Source: Flavobacterium sp. N1736 (GTDB lineage: Bacteria > Bacteroidota > Bacteroidia > Flavobacteriales > Flavobacteriaceae). From it: a stretch of DNA of 64,000 bases. The stretch covers positions 3,348,001 through 3,412,000 of the forward strand of contig NZ_CP109994.1 of assembly GCF_025947065.1 (NCBI RefSeq), written 5' to 3'. Made by a program: the position numbers and the translations under genes. Of the stretch, positions 1 to 9,380 are shown one piece after another. How positions within the stretch are numbered: position 1 is the stretch's first letter; each line of letters opens with the position of its first letter. The notes under the pieces are model-generated. The model made no database searches. It was not told the DNA's origin and worked only from the letters and a program-made list of their open reading frames with translations.

Positions 1-1387
1 TTTTCGGCATCAAATCAACTTCTTCAGATGTTCCGTCTTTTCTAATTAAACGTCCATTCCAGTTTAATGCTCGTAACGGTAAAGTATTTGGAGTTGAAAA
101 TTTATCAGTTGCATCAAGTAATATATTTCCGTTTGGAGTTTCTACTGCCGCAATTACATAATTAAAGGCAGTTCTATTAGGAAATAAAGGAATTCCGTTC
201 GAACGTGTACTTACTAAAACCGGGTTTGCTGTTAATCCGGCATAACGCAACATTGCAGTAAGCATCAGGTTTATTTCGGCACAATTACCAACTTTTTCCT
301 GATATGCTTTTTTCACACCTTTATCACAAGTATAACTTTGATATTCATCCCATTTTACTTTTGATTTAACATAATTCAAAATAGCAAAGATTTTTTCGTC
401 AGAAGTATTTGCTCCGGCTAAAACAGCTTTTACATCCTCTTCAAAATAACCTGTTTTATTTAGTTCTGCCCCAAAATCATCATAGTTGTAAATTGTTTTT
501 ACAACAGAGCTCCAATCTGAAGAATACGCTTCTATTGGCTTGTTTGGCCACTTAATAACAGATAACTCATAAGATAAAGCTGATCTGTAATTATCAATAT
601 TATTTACAAAAGATTCTTCTTTTATCGCTGGTAAATTATCAATTACATACGTTGTTTTGTCTTCAAAATATTCTATTTTATCTTGAGAAAAAGAAGTTGC
701 TCCACCAACACCTCTAGCGTCTGGTCTCTCCTTGCTCGTAAGAATAACCGCGGCTGTTTTTCTATCTGAAGTAACTTTTGGAAAAACATATCCTTTCTGC
801 ATTACATTATAAACATAATACTCTGGTATATAAGTTGTGAATTCTGAATGATTTACAGGAATATCATATTGAAATTTCCAATCACGCATCCATGAAACAT
901 AAGGGGCTTTAACCGTATATTTAAATTCAATTACCGAGCCTTCAGATATATTTGGCATTGTAATTTTTTTTCTTCCTAGAAACTTATTTACAAGCTCATC
1001 GAATATACCATCGCTTTTCAATTTTGTCTTTTCAATTTTTCCATTTACTAAATTAAAAGTATTTGCATCTGATATTTGAACATTTTCTTTTGAGCCACCT
1101 GAAATAGAATAACCTATTGTTTGGTTTGCATAATTGTAACCCTCTTTTTTATATATTTTTATACGGGTCTCAACTTCAGTCGTTAAAACAAATCCATCAT
1201 TCTGATTATATTCCACTTTCGAATTGCCTTTTTTATACAGAATAGCCGCAACAGCTGATGTATCTTTTGAATGTCTTTTCTCTTTTAGTTCGTCGATAGA
1301 CACTTTTCCTAATTTAAATTCCTGTGCTGTAATTTTCGAAACAAAAAATAAAAAAGCAAAAAGGGTAAAAAATTTAATAAATTTCAT
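1..1387 (-). CDS. DUF3857/transglutaminase-like secreted protein, C-terminus outside the window
   Basis: The frame starts at the ATG at 1387 and runs off the left edge, giving about 462 residues. It begins with a signal peptide (MKFIKFFTLFAFLFF..., cut after ITAQ), so the protein is exported. An N-terminal DUF3857-like beta domain is followed by a papain-like transglutaminase core with the sequence VGNCAEINL, where Cys369 is the probable nucleophile. The downstream catalytic position reads FNYVIAAV, so Tyr stands where many relatives have His, followed by LLDATD. It lies 10 bases after the next gene, a paralogue, so the two are probably one operon. The family is common in Bacteroidetes and its role is not established. 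The missing 3' part prevents a full domain count. Confidence 0.85.
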   Translation of the reverse strand, partial: MKFIKFFTLFAFLFFVSKITAQEFKLGKVSIDELKEKRHSKDTSAVAAILYKKGNSKVEYNQNDGFVLTTEVETRIKIYKKEGYNYANQTIGYSISGGSKENVQISDANTFNLVNGKIEKTKLKSDGIFDELVNKFLGRKKITMPNISEGSVIEFKYTVKAPYVSWMRDWKFQYDIPVNHSEFTTYIPEYYVYNVMQKGYVFPKVTSDRKTAAVILTSKERPDARGVGGATSFSQDKIEYFEDKTTYVIDNLPAIKEESFVNNIDNYRSALSYELSVIKWPNKPIEAYSSDWSSVVKTIYNYDDFGAELNKTGYFEEDVKAVLAGANTSDEKIFAILNYVKSKVKWDEYQSYTCDKGVKKAYQEKVGNCAEINLMLTAMLRYAGLTANPVLVSTRSNGIPLFPNRTAFNYVIAAVETPNGNILLDATDKFSTPNTLPLRALNWNGRLIRKDGTSEEVDLMPK

Positions 1388-1397
1388 TGGTTTCCGG

Positions 1398-3308
1398 TTA
1401 GTTCTTGGTTAATATAATTTTAGCATTATCATTTCTTGATACTTGTTCTATAAAAAGGCGATATTCATCATATTCTTTATTCGAATATTTTCCTTTATTT
1501 AAAAACATTGAGCGTTTGTAAACGAGTTTGTTATTTTCTTTTTTAATGATTTCTGTTTTGTATTCTCCAAATTTCCCTTTCAATTCATAATTTGAAGGCA
1601 GAAATTCGATCGTAAAACCTGCCGGTAAATTGATTTCGATTTCATCAGAATCTAAATATCCACGCTGAATCTGAAATGGATTTTTTCTGTTTCTGATGCG
1701 TTTCACATTTCCTAAATTTTGATTGAAAGCATCAACCGGAAATATCAATTTGTTTGTTGAAATACTTCCATAATTTGAGGCACTCACCTGTATATTTTCG
1801 GTAAAACGAACATTTTCCTTATCGTTTAAAAAAGTAATCTTATCCAGTTTTAGATTATTGATACTTCCCCAATATTCTTTATAATGTTTTTCTTTCTCTG
1901 TAGGCTGAAAATGTTCTATTCTTGATTTTGAACTGTATTGTGAACCTTCTGAAACGATCGAAAGTGAACCCGAAAAATTTCCATTTTCGTCTATCGTATA
2001 ACTTCCTTTATCGATTTGCGTATTACTTTTATCATCATAAATTTTAGTTCGTACAATTTCTCCGCCTTCCGGTTTAATCACCAAAACATCTCTGTCATCA
2101 GTAAAAGTTCCCTGATAACCAAAAGGATCATCCTGACTTGTGCATTCAAGCCATGTATAATGATTGCCGTTTGGAATTGATAAAATCATATGATTTCCCT
2201 GCATCGAAACAAAGTCAGATTCGATATTCGTTTTATAACTGTCTCCGTATAAAACCGTATTGTATGACGGAACATCAACCGCTTGCAAAAGTGCTTTTGT
2301 GTAATTTGTTAATGCTTTACAATCGCCATAACCCAATCGATCAACATCTGTTGCCAACATTGGTTTCCAGCCGCCAATTCCAACCTGAATACTCACATAT
2401 CTTGATTTTTTCTGAACGAAGTCATAAACCAATTTTGCTTTCTTTATCGGATCCTTTTCATCGCCAACAACGGCTTTTATTTTTGCTTTTGTTTCTTCGG
2501 GCAAATCTGTTGTTCCGGATAATATTTTTTCAGAATACCACTTTCCAAAATCCACCCAATTGGTAGCAGTTCCATCAACACCTTCTAAGTGAAAATGCTC
2601 TAAACCCATCATTACTTTAGGAAATAAATCTCTGTATGACGGACTGTAATCTTCTTGTTTTTGAGCTAAAATATTGTTGGCCGTATACGAAAGCTGTGTA
2701 TTAGTCTCCGTTACTTTTTTGACATTAAAATCTGAGAATTGAAATTCTTTCTTTTTAAAACCCAGATCTGCGGGATAAATAACGTTTAAAGAAGATTTCT
2801 CAATACTTGTATTAAAACTCCTTAAAGGCATCCATCTTGGAATAAAAGCTGTTGATGACGTTTGAACTTCACTATTAAATTCCACAGTAAAAGGATATGA
2901 AACAGGCGTGTAATCCAGAAAAAGATATCGGTTGTCAGAAAATAACGTTCCGCCACTAACAACACTTTGATCTTTAAAATCTTTTCTCTTTATTTTTTTG
3001 ATTTCTTTTCCCGAAGCATCATAGATTATTGCTTCTATATTTTTAACCGAACTTGATTTATCGTAAAACTCATAAGCATCGATATCATCAAAACCTTTTT
3101 CATTAAAGACTGTTACAATACGATGACTTTTAGTATTCATCAGTCGCTGCGACAAAATAGTAATATCGGTTTGATCTAAACGAACTACCGTATTAGCATT
3201 TTGTTTAAGACTATCAGAAACTGTGAATACAGGATATTCGCTCTTTTGAGCAGAAGAAATAAGTGTAAAAAATAAAAAAAGTAACGTGAAAACGGGGTTT
3301 TTCATCAA
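1398..3308 (-). CDS. DUF3857 and transglutaminase domain secreted protein
   Basis: This 636-residue protein has a signal peptide ending SSAQ, a DUF3857 region (about residues 50-220), a transglutaminase core with Cys330 in YGDCKALTNY, a following NHMIL His, and ECTSQ in place of the usual DAT. A beta-rich C-terminal domain follows. Architecture and length match the complete form of the family, so it also shows what the truncated neighbour should look like. The second Met (MKN) may be the real start, as MMKN is ambiguous. It is transcribed with the paralogue downstream, 10 bases away. The function is inferred only as an exported cysteine protease or transglutaminase-like protein; no substrate is known. 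Confidence 0.85.
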   Translation of the reverse strand: MMKNPVFTLLFLFFTLISSAQKSEYPVFTVSDSLKQNANTVVRLDQTDITILSQRLMNTKSHRIVTVFNEKGFDDIDAYEFYDKSSSVKNIEAIIYDASGKEIKKIKRKDFKDQSVVSGGTLFSDNRYLFLDYTPVSYPFTVEFNSEVQTSSTAFIPRWMPLRSFNTSIEKSSLNVIYPADLGFKKKEFQFSDFNVKKVTETNTQLSYTANNILAQKQEDYSPSYRDLFPKVMMGLEHFHLEGVDGTATNWVDFGKWYSEKILSGTTDLPEETKAKIKAVVGDEKDPIKKAKLVYDFVQKKSRYVSIQVGIGGWKPMLATDVDRLGYGDCKALTNYTKALLQAVDVPSYNTVLYGDSYKTNIESDFVSMQGNHMILSIPNGNHYTWLECTSQDDPFGYQGTFTDDRDVLVIKPEGGEIVRTKIYDDKSNTQIDKGSYTIDENGNFSGSLSIVSEGSQYSSKSRIEHFQPTEKEKHYKEYWGSINNLKLDKITFLNDKENVRFTENIQVSASNYGSISTNKLIFPVDAFNQNLGNVKRIRNRKNPFQIQRGYLDSDEIEINLPAGFTIEFLPSNYELKGKFGEYKTEIIKKENNKLVYKRSMFLNKGKYSNKEYDEYRLFIEQVSRNDNAKIILTKN

Positions 3309-3368
3309 TCAGGAATTTCGCCAAATATATATTATTTTTAGAAATTCTTAACATTTGTTTATGAATTT

Positions 3369-3821
3369 TTACTCCTTGTTTTTACTGTCCATCACAATTG
3401 TAACGGGTCCGTCATTTAATAAGCTGACTTTCATATCAGCACCAAAAATTCCGGTTTGTATTTTCTTATTGAATTCCTTTTCTAAAGACTGAACAAAATT
3501 CTCGTACATCGGAATCGCAAATTCTGGTTTTGAAGCTTTTATATAAGATGGACGATTTCCTTTTTTTGTTGAAGCATGAAGTGTAAACTGACTTACAACA
3601 ATTATTTCGCCATCAATATCCTGAACTGAGCAATTCATGACGTCATTTTCATCTCCAAAGATTCTCATTTTAATGATTTTCCCAACCAGCCAATCAATAT
3701 CTTCCTTTGTATCTAAGTCTTCAATTCCAACTAAAACCAATAAACCTTTTTGAATATCGGCTGTTTTATTTCCATCAACAGTTACTGAAGCCGAAGAAAC
3801 TCTTTGAAGAACAATTTTCAT
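3369..3821 (-). CDS. dtd: D-aminoacyl-tRNA deacylase
   Basis: This is a 150-residue cytoplasmic enzyme that hydrolyses D-amino acids (and glycine from tRNA-Ala) off mischarged tRNAs. The family signatures are both visible: VVSQFTLHA near residue 75 and LLNDGPVTIVMD near the C-terminus, which carries the Gly-cisPro pair used for chiral rejection. The start MKIVLQRVSSASV is typical and the length is normal. It lies between the transglutaminase pair and rsgA on the same strand, with short gaps (60 and 88 bases), so co-transcription is possible but not proven. Confidence 0.95.
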   Translation of the reverse strand: MKIVLQRVSSASVTVDGNKTADIQKGLLVLVGIEDLDTKEDIDWLVGKIIKMRIFGDENDVMNCSVQDIDGEIIVVSQFTLHASTKKGNRPSYIKASKPEFAIPMYENFVQSLEKEFNKKIQTGIFGADMKVSLLNDGPVTIVMDSKNKE

Positions 3822-3909
3822 ATTTAATGGTTGATTTATTATTTAGAGGAAATTACAATTGTTAAAAGCTTTGATTAGACCTTCACAATTAACCATTTAC
3901 AATTCACAA

Positions 3910-4893
3910 TTATTTCTGGTTTCTGGTTTCATCGCTAATTTTACGATCTTCATCGTATGTATCTGTACGATAATTTTCTTCATCTCCTTCAAGAATTTTC
4001 AAGTAACTATTGTAACGTGACCAGGCGATCTCGTCTTTTTCTAAAGCTGCTTTTATAGCACAATGCGGTTCTTCTTTATGTAAACAATTGTTAAACTTGC
4101 ATTGGTCTTTTAGTCTGAAAAACTCAGGAAAATATCCGCTGATTTCTGACGGCTCCATATCTACAATTCCGAAACCTTTAATTCCCGGAGTATCAATAAT
4201 TTTGGCATTAAAAGACAAATCATACATTTCTGCAAAAGTTGTTGTGTGCTGACCTTGTTTACTGGCTTCAGAAATTGTTTTGGTTTTAAGATGCAAAGAA
4301 GGTTCCATGGCGTTTACCAAAGTCGATTTTCCAACACCCGAATGTCCGGAGAACATACTTACTTTTCCAATCATCATTTCTTTTAATTCATCAATCCCTT
4401 TCATTTCAGTTGAAGAAACACGCAGGCATTTGTAACCAATTTGCTGATATACATATTGCATATACAATTGATCATCAAGTGTAGCTTCATCAAAAGTATC
4501 TATTTTATTAAAAACCAAAATTGTTTCGATATTGTAAGCTTCGGCAGTTACCAAAAAACGATCTATAAAGTTGAATGTAGTTGGTGGATTATTAATCGTA
4601 ATCAACAAAAATACACGATCAATATTCGATGCAATGATATGCATTTGATGCGATAAATTAACCGATTTACGAACGATGTAATTCTTTCTTTCGTGAATAT
4701 TAAAAATCGTTCCCGTTACAGCATCAGAAGTTTCTTCGAGTTCATAATCGACAATATCGCCTACAGCAATAGGATTTGTACTTTTTATACCTTTCATCCT
4801 AAACTTCCCTTTCATACGGCATTCAATAAAATCGCCTTTTTCCGATTTTACGGTGTACCAACTTCCTGTAGATTTATATACGAGTCCTGTCAT
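3910..4893 (-). CDS. rsgA: Ribosome small subunit-dependent GTPase RsgA
   Basis: This 327-residue circularly permuted GTPase acts in late 30S ribosome assembly. Motifs occur in the permuted order: an N-terminal OB fold (about 1-70), NKID at 129-132 (G4), GHSGVGKS at 183-190 (G1), DTPG at 234-237 (G3), and then the zinc-binding C265, C270, H272 and C278. All key residues are present. The start ATG lies next to a short run of ATTTTAGA repeats at 4895-4920. It is a housekeeping gene; its length is normal. Confidence 0.95.
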   Translation of the reverse strand: MTGLVYKSTGSWYTVKSEKGDFIECRMKGKFRMKGIKSTNPIAVGDIVDYELEETSDAVTGTIFNIHERKNYIVRKSVNLSHQMHIIASNIDRVFLLITINNPPTTFNFIDRFLVTAEAYNIETILVFNKIDTFDEATLDDQLYMQYVYQQIGYKCLRVSSTEMKGIDELKEMMIGKVSMFSGHSGVGKSTLVNAMEPSLHLKTKTISEASKQGQHTTTFAEMYDLSFNAKIIDTPGIKGFGIVDMEPSEISGYFPEFFRLKDQCKFNNCLHKEEPHCAIKAALEKDEIAWSRYNSYLKILEGDEENYRTDTYDEDRKISDETRNQK

Positions 4894-4975
4894 TCAAATT
4901 TTAGATTTTAGATTTTAGATTTCTGAATAAGTCGAATCTTAAATCTTTGCAAAGATAAATGAATAATTTTAACCG

Positions 4976-5148
4976 TATAAGTTATATAAGGGAATATAAA
5001 CAAGCTCGAATCTTTGATTCTGTTTAAAATAACAAAATCTCCAGGTTTCGCTTGAAACATGGAGATTTACTGGAAAATTATAATAAGTGATATAATAAAA
5101 ATTAACTCATTATAAAAAAAAGACTTAAATTAACTTATATCACTTATA
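4976..5148. repeat. Palindromic element with TATAAGTKATATAAG ends
   Basis: The left end TATAAGTTATATAAG (4976-4990) is the inverted partner of CTTATATCACTTATA (5134-5148), with one mismatch. The same end sequence bounds the element at 45082-45214. Inside is an unrelated hairpin (5035-5068). This suggests a family of short non-coding inverted-repeat elements in intergenic DNA. No ORF is present. Confidence 0.6.
5035..5068 (-). terminator. Probable terminator of the aromatic operon
   Basis: On the minus strand an 8-base stem (AAATCTCC/GGAGATTT) continues inward into a GTTTC/GAAAC stem and is followed by TGTTATTTT. It lies 95 bases after the DAHP synthase stop codon. The U run is imperfect, and the hairpin could instead be a dispersed repeat. 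Confidence 0.5.
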
Positions 5149-5162
5149 GTATTTAAAAAATA

Positions 5163-6245
5163 TTATGCATTGAATATTTTTTCCTGGTGACCAATACTTT
5201 CCTGGTGAATTGCTTTGAACATTCTCAAAACAAACTCCTCAGTAAGACCTTTTTTCTCACCTTCCAAAATCATTTTTCCTAAAATTTCATTCCAACGATT
5301 GTTTTGAAGAATCGCTACGTTTGCATCTTTTTTCACCTGACCAATTTCGTCAGCTACTTTCATACGTTTTCCTAATAACTCTAATAAGTTAGCATCAAGA
5401 ACGTCGATATTAGCTCTAAGTTTTTTCATTTTTTGGCTGTACTCATCTGTAGTATCATCAGTTTTTCTGATTGTCAAATCTTTAATGATTTGTTTCAAAG
5501 CGTCTGGAGTAACTTGTTGAGCAGCATCAGACCAAGCGTTGTCCGGATCGTAGTGCGTTTCGATAATCATACCATCGTAGTTCAAATCTAAAGCCTCTTG
5601 AGTTACTTCAAAAATCATTTTACGATCTCCTGTAATGTGAGATGGATCGATGATTAATGGTAAATCAGGGAATTTATTTTGCAATTCGATAGCAATTTGC
5701 CATTCCGGAATGTTTCTGTATTTTGTTTTTTCGTACGTAGAGAAACCTCTGTGAATAACTCCTAACTTCTCGATTCCAGCCATGTGTAAACGCTCAACAC
5801 CACCTAACCATAAAGCTAAATCAGGGTTTACAGGGTTTTTAACCAAAACGATTTTATCAGTTCCTTTTAATGTATCAGCAATTTCCTGAACAGCAAAAGG
5901 GTTTGCAGTTGTACGAGCACCAACCCATAAAACGTCAATATCATGTTCTAAAGCCAGTTTACAGTGAGCTGCAGTCGCAACTTCAGTTCCCATTAATAAA
6001 CCAGTTTCTTTCTTAGCTTTTTGCAACCATTTTAAACCAATTTCTCCAACACCTTCAAATCCTCCCGGACGCGTTCTTGGTTTCCATATTCCTGCTCTGA
6101 ATACACTAACTTTTGAATCTTTCAATTCATGAGCAATTTTCAATACCTGATCTTCCGTTTCTGCACTACATGGTCCAGCTATCACAAGTGGGTGATTTAA
6201 ATTGAAATCTTCTAACCACTTTCTCATTTCTTTCTTATTTTCCAT
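5163..6245 (-). CDS. Bifunctional DAHP synthase / chorismate mutase (type II)
   Basis: This 360-residue enzyme joins the first step of the shikimate pathway (phosphoenolpyruvate plus erythrose 4-phosphate to DAHP) to the chorismate-to-prephenate step. Residues 1-260 are a type I, KDO8P-like DAHP synthase (VIAGPCSAET, KPRTRPGGFEG, DPSHITGDR). Residues about 270-360 are an AroQ-type helical chorismate mutase (LRANIDVLDANLLELLGKRM). This fusion is normal in Bacteroidetes. It is the last gene of the pheA operon, 12 bases after tyrA, so it should be under the same leader control. Confidence 0.95.
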   Translation of the reverse strand: MENKKEMRKWLEDFNLNHPLVIAGPCSAETEDQVLKIAHELKDSKVSVFRAGIWKPRTRPGGFEGVGEIGLKWLQKAKKETGLLMGTEVATAAHCKLALEHDIDVLWVGARTTANPFAVQEIADTLKGTDKIVLVKNPVNPDLALWLGGVERLHMAGIEKLGVIHRGFSTYEKTKYRNIPEWQIAIELQNKFPDLPLIIDPSHITGDRKMIFEVTQEALDLNYDGMIIETHYDPDNAWSDAAQQVTPDALKQIIKDLTIRKTDDTTDEYSQKMKKLRANIDVLDANLLELLGKRMKVADEIGQVKKDANVAILQNNRWNEILGKMILEGEKKGLTEEFVLRMFKAIHQESIGHQEKIFNA

Positions 6246-6257
6246 CTTAATTTTAAT

Positions 6258-7118
6258 TTATTTCTTAGTTGTTGTTAATCCGTTTAGTATCTCTTTTATT
6301 TTATTCGTGCTTTCCATTTCTTCAAAAATGGCGTTGTAATTTTCTTCTTTTAACAAATCCCTAAACCGACTGAGGTTTGAAATATATTCTTCTAATGTTT
6401 CAATAACATGTTCTTTGTTTTGTTTAAAAATCGGTGTCCACATTGCGGGAGAACTTTTTGCCAAACGAACCGTACTTTCAAATCCACTTCCCGCCATATC
6501 AAAAATATCCTGTTCGTCTTTTTCCTTGTTCATTACCGTTTTCCCGAGCATAAAAGAACTAATGTGCGACAAATGCGAAACGTAAGCAATGTGTTTGTCG
6601 TGCGAAGTCGGGTCCATATATCGAATTCTCATTCCAATTTCGCTGAAAAGTTTTAACGCCTTTTCCTGTAATTTAAAAGTGGTTTTTTCCACCTCGCAAA
6701 TAATATTCGTTTTGCCTTGAAACAAACCTTTTATCGCTGCCGAAGGTCCTGAAAACTCCGTTCCTGCAATTGGATGCGTTGCAATAAAATTTCTTCTTTT
6801 TGCATGACCGGCAACCGCATCACAAATTGGTTTTTTAGTCGAACCTACTTCAAAAACAATCGTTTTATCACCAACCAAATCCAATACTTTAGGCAAAACT
6901 ATCAGCGCCACATCAACCGGAACCGAAACAATTACAAAATCAGCTTCTGCCAAATCTTCAAAACTTCCTGCCTGATCGATAACGCCTAAATCAATTGCTT
7001 CCTGCAAATGCTTTTCGTTATTGTCAATTCCAAAAATAGTCGCGTCAGGATGTCTCTCTTTGATGTCTAACACCATCGAACCACCTATTAACCCTATTCC
7101 TATTACGTATACTTTCAT
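6258..7118 (-). CDS. tyrA: Prephenate dehydrogenase
   Basis: This 286-residue enzyme oxidatively decarboxylates prephenate to 4-hydroxyphenylpyruvate for tyrosine synthesis. The N-terminal dinucleotide-binding motif GIGLIGGSM and acidic FGIDNN suggest NAD use. THPIAGTEFSG and HDKHIAYVSHLSH are the family's catalytic motifs, with the active His in the first. There is no C-terminal ACT domain, so allosteric control probably sits elsewhere. It lies between the aminotransferase and the DAHP synthase-chorismate mutase, 12 bases from the latter. Confidence 0.95.
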   Translation of the reverse strand: MKVYVIGIGLIGGSMVLDIKERHPDATIFGIDNNEKHLQEAIDLGVIDQAGSFEDLAEADFVIVSVPVDVALIVLPKVLDLVGDKTIVFEVGSTKKPICDAVAGHAKRRNFIATHPIAGTEFSGPSAAIKGLFQGKTNIICEVEKTTFKLQEKALKLFSEIGMRIRYMDPTSHDKHIAYVSHLSHISSFMLGKTVMNKEKDEQDIFDMAGSGFESTVRLAKSSPAMWTPIFKQNKEHVIETLEEYISNLSRFRDLLKEENYNAIFEEMESTNKIKEILNGLTTTKK

Positions 7119-7135
7119 ATTTATTTTTATATTTT

Positions 7136-7211
7136 TGTCATTGTGAAAAATGAAGCAGTCGCGCTAACAATTGATTCAGCAATTGATATTGCTTCGTTCC
7201 TCGCAATGACA
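7136..7211. repeat. Intergenic palindromic repeat inside the aromatic operon
   Basis: TGTCATTGTGAAAAATGAAG at the left is an imperfect inverted copy of CTTCGTTCCTCGCAATGACA at the right, with arms of about 22 bases. It fills the 94-base gap between the aminotransferase and tyrA. The type is a dispersed Flavobacterium repeat rather than a gene-specific signal, but its hairpin would lie in the operon mRNA. Confidence 0.65.
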
Positions 7212-7212
7212 T

Positions 7213-8358
7213 CTAAAATCGGTCTATCGCTTCTTGTACCTTTTCTTCTTTCACACACAACGAGAATCTAATATATCCTTCTCCATTACTTCCGAAGATA
7301 GTTCCCGGTGTGATAAAAATATGTTTCTCGTATAATATTTCGTCAATGAACTTCTCTGATGATGCTATTCCTTCCGGAAGTTTTGCCCAGACAAAAAGCC
7401 CAACTCCTGCTGCATAAACTTTGCAGCCTAGTTTTTCTGCTAGTTTTTCTGTTAATTCACGACGGCGTCTGTAAATTTTGTTTTGGTCTTCAAACCATGA
7501 TTTATCACAATTCAAAGCGGCAACTGCGCCTTTTTGGATTCCGTAGAACATTCCGCTGTCCATGTTGCTTTTTACTTTTAGGACTGCATCGATAATTTCA
7601 GGCTTTCCCAAAACCATTCCCACTCTCCAGCCTGCCATGTTGAAGGTTTTACTTAATGAATTTAATTCTAAAGCCACCTCTTTTGCGCCTTCAACCTGCA
7701 ATAAACTCATTGGGTTATCATTCAAAACAAAACTATACGGATTATCATTAACCAATAATATGTTGTGTTTTTTAGCAAAAGCAACCAATTTTTCAAATAA
7801 CGCTAAACTTCCTCTTGCTCCTGTTGGCATGTGCGGATATCCCAGCCACATAATTTTCACTTTCGAAAGATCTAATTTTTCCAAAGCTTCAAAATCCGGT
7901 TCCCAGGCATTTGCTTCTTTCAGATCATAATAAACCGGAACCGCTCCAACTAAATTAGTTACCGAAGTATAAGTCGGATAACCCGGATTCGGAATTAAAA
8001 CATGATCACCTTCATTTAAGAATGCTAACGAAATGTGCATAATTCCTTCTTTCGAACCCATCAAAGGCAAAATCTCATTATTCGGATTCAACTCAACACC
8101 AAACTGATTCTGATAAAAATCTGCCATCCCTTTTCTCAATTCCGGTAATCCCTGATAGCTCTGATAACCATGCCCGTTTTCATCCAGAATTGCTGCAGCG
8201 AATGCCTCAATTACTGCTTTCGACGGACTCAAATCAGGGCTTCCAATTCCCATATTGATGATAGATTTTCCTTCAGATTGTAGTTGACGAACTTCTCTCA
8301 ATTTTGAGGAAAAGTAGTATTCTTCAACTGTATCTAATCTTTTTGCTGTTGTAATCAT
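7213..8358 (-). CDS. PLP-dependent class I/II aminotransferase of aromatic synthesis
   Basis: The protein has 381 residues and fold type I features: NPGYPTY (122-131), VNDNPYSF near 205, the PLP lysine K237 in SLSKTF, and a C-terminal YIRFSL arginine. It resembles aspartate/prephenate and LL-diaminopimelate-type aminotransferases. Its place between pheA and tyrA suggests it makes phenylalanine and tyrosine from phenylpyruvate and hydroxyphenylpyruvate, or transaminates prephenate. The sequence alone cannot settle the substrate. Gaps are 72 bases to pheA and 94 bases to tyrA, the latter filled with a repeat. Confidence 0.88.
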   Translation of the reverse strand: MITTAKRLDTVEEYYFSSKLREVRQLQSEGKSIINMGIGSPDLSPSKAVIEAFAAAILDENGHGYQSYQGLPELRKGMADFYQNQFGVELNPNNEILPLMGSKEGIMHISLAFLNEGDHVLIPNPGYPTYTSVTNLVGAVPVYYDLKEANAWEPDFEALEKLDLSKVKIMWLGYPHMPTGARGSLALFEKLVAFAKKHNILLVNDNPYSFVLNDNPMSLLQVEGAKEVALELNSLSKTFNMAGWRVGMVLGKPEIIDAVLKVKSNMDSGMFYGIQKGAVAALNCDKSWFEDQNKIYRRRRELTEKLAEKLGCKVYAAGVGLFVWAKLPEGIASSEKFIDEILYEKHIFITPGTIFGSNGEGYIRFSLCVKEEKVQEAIDRF

Positions 8359-8430
8359 TTTTTTTTATTTTTTGCTTTAGACTTTGGGCGGTAAACTTTA
8401 TGCTTTCTTCTAACTTTTTACAAATAACTT

Positions 8431-9267
8431 CTAACCGATATAAGGTTTCGTATTTTTATATTCTCCTAATACTTTAAAATATTCTGCCATTATATTTAAT
8501 AACGTTTTGGCTTTTGCAAAATCTTCGTATTTCTCAAATGTTACATCTACGAAAAATGAATATTTCCAAGGTGTTTCAATTTTTGGAAGCGATTGAATCT
8601 TCGTTAAATTCAATTTGCAATCGCTCATTACATTCAAAACCGCTGCTAAACTTCCTCTTTTATGATCCAGTTCAAATTTGATAGAAGCTCTGTTGATTTC
8701 GTTTTCCGGTAAAAATGAATTTTGTTTTTTGATAATCACAAAACGAGTCATATTGTTTTTTATCGTTTGAATTTCTGGCGCGATAATATCAAGATCATAC
8801 ATTTCCGATGCCGTTTTGCTTGCAATTGCTGCGATTCCGGTTAATTGTTTTTCCTGAATTCTTCTGGCAGTTTCGGCCGTATCTTTATCTTCAACCAACT
8901 TAATATTTGGATATTGTTTTAAGAAATCCATACACTGCAATAATGCCATTGGATGCGAATGAACTTCTTTTATATCCCCAATTTTCTGCCCTTTTAAAGT
9001 CATTAAATTTTGGTGAATGCTTAAATAATGCTCTCCAATAATGTGTAAATTATTCTTATCAATCAAAGCATAATTCGGAATAATTGGTCCTGCAATCGAA
9101 TTTTCAATTGCCATAACTGCCTGATCAGATTTTCCTGAAAGTAAGCTGTCGATCAATTCTTCAAAAGACAAACATTCATCAATTTCCACATTTTCAGAGA
9201 AATACTCCTTTACAACCTGATGATGAAAAGAACCTTTTATACCTTGTATTGCAATTTTAGTTGTCAT
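8431..9267 (-). CDS. pheA: Prephenate dehydratase
   Basis: This 278-residue enzyme converts prephenate to phenylpyruvate. The catalytic domain covers about residues 4-180, with the NNMTRFVII (TRF) motif near its end. A C-terminal ACT domain (about 190-270, QSLPKIETPWKYSFFVDV) is the usual phenylalanine-binding regulatory part. There is no chorismate mutase domain, because that activity is fused to DAHP synthase downstream. It is the first structural gene of the operon. Its ATG lies only seven bases after the U run of a terminator hairpin that follows a Phe-rich leader peptide. Confidence 0.95.
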   Translation of the reverse strand: MTTKIAIQGIKGSFHHQVVKEYFSENVEIDECLSFEELIDSLLSGKSDQAVMAIENSIAGPIIPNYALIDKNNLHIIGEHYLSIHQNLMTLKGQKIGDIKEVHSHPMALLQCMDFLKQYPNIKLVEDKDTAETARRIQEKQLTGIAAIASKTASEMYDLDIIAPEIQTIKNNMTRFVIIKKQNSFLPENEINRASIKFELDHKRGSLAAVLNVMSDCKLNLTKIQSLPKIETPWKYSFFVDVTFEKYEDFAKAKTLLNIMAEYFKVLGEYKNTKPYIG

Positions 9268-9273
9268 ATATTC

Positions 9274-9302
9274 AAAAAAAAATCCTGATTTTCATCAGGA
9301 TT
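9274..9302 (-). terminator. Attenuator terminator before pheA
   Basis: On the minus strand a perfect 9-base stem (AATCCTGAT/ATCAGGATT) closes a GAAA tetraloop and runs straight into nine T residues, ending at 9274. The pheA start codon is at 9267. A strong intrinsic terminator immediately upstream of a start codon only makes sense as a conditional one. Confidence 0.9.
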
Positions 9303-9380
9303 GTATATTAGTTTTATTTGTCTTTTAAATTTTCTCAAATAACCATAGCACAATCCTTACTTCTACTAAAGAAGAAATAA
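9297..9380 (-). promoter_or_regulatory. Alternative leader structures (pause hairpin and antiterminator)
   Basis: In the RNA, AGGATTGT (9357-9350) is exactly complementary to ACAATCCT (9304-9297). The latter includes most of the 5' arm of the terminator, so pairing would block termination. A competing hairpin (9380-9357) pairs the UUUCUUC segment that encodes the main Phe cluster with GUAGAAGUAA just downstream. A ribosome stalled on the Phe codons would open the first hairpin, free the AGGATTGT segment and favour readthrough. This is the classical 1:2, 2:3, 3:4 layout. Confidence 0.8.

Noticed and set aside
2138..2566. A 142-codon plus-strand ORF inside the transglutaminase gene
   Set aside because: It is antisense to a well-supported family protein and has no recognisable features.
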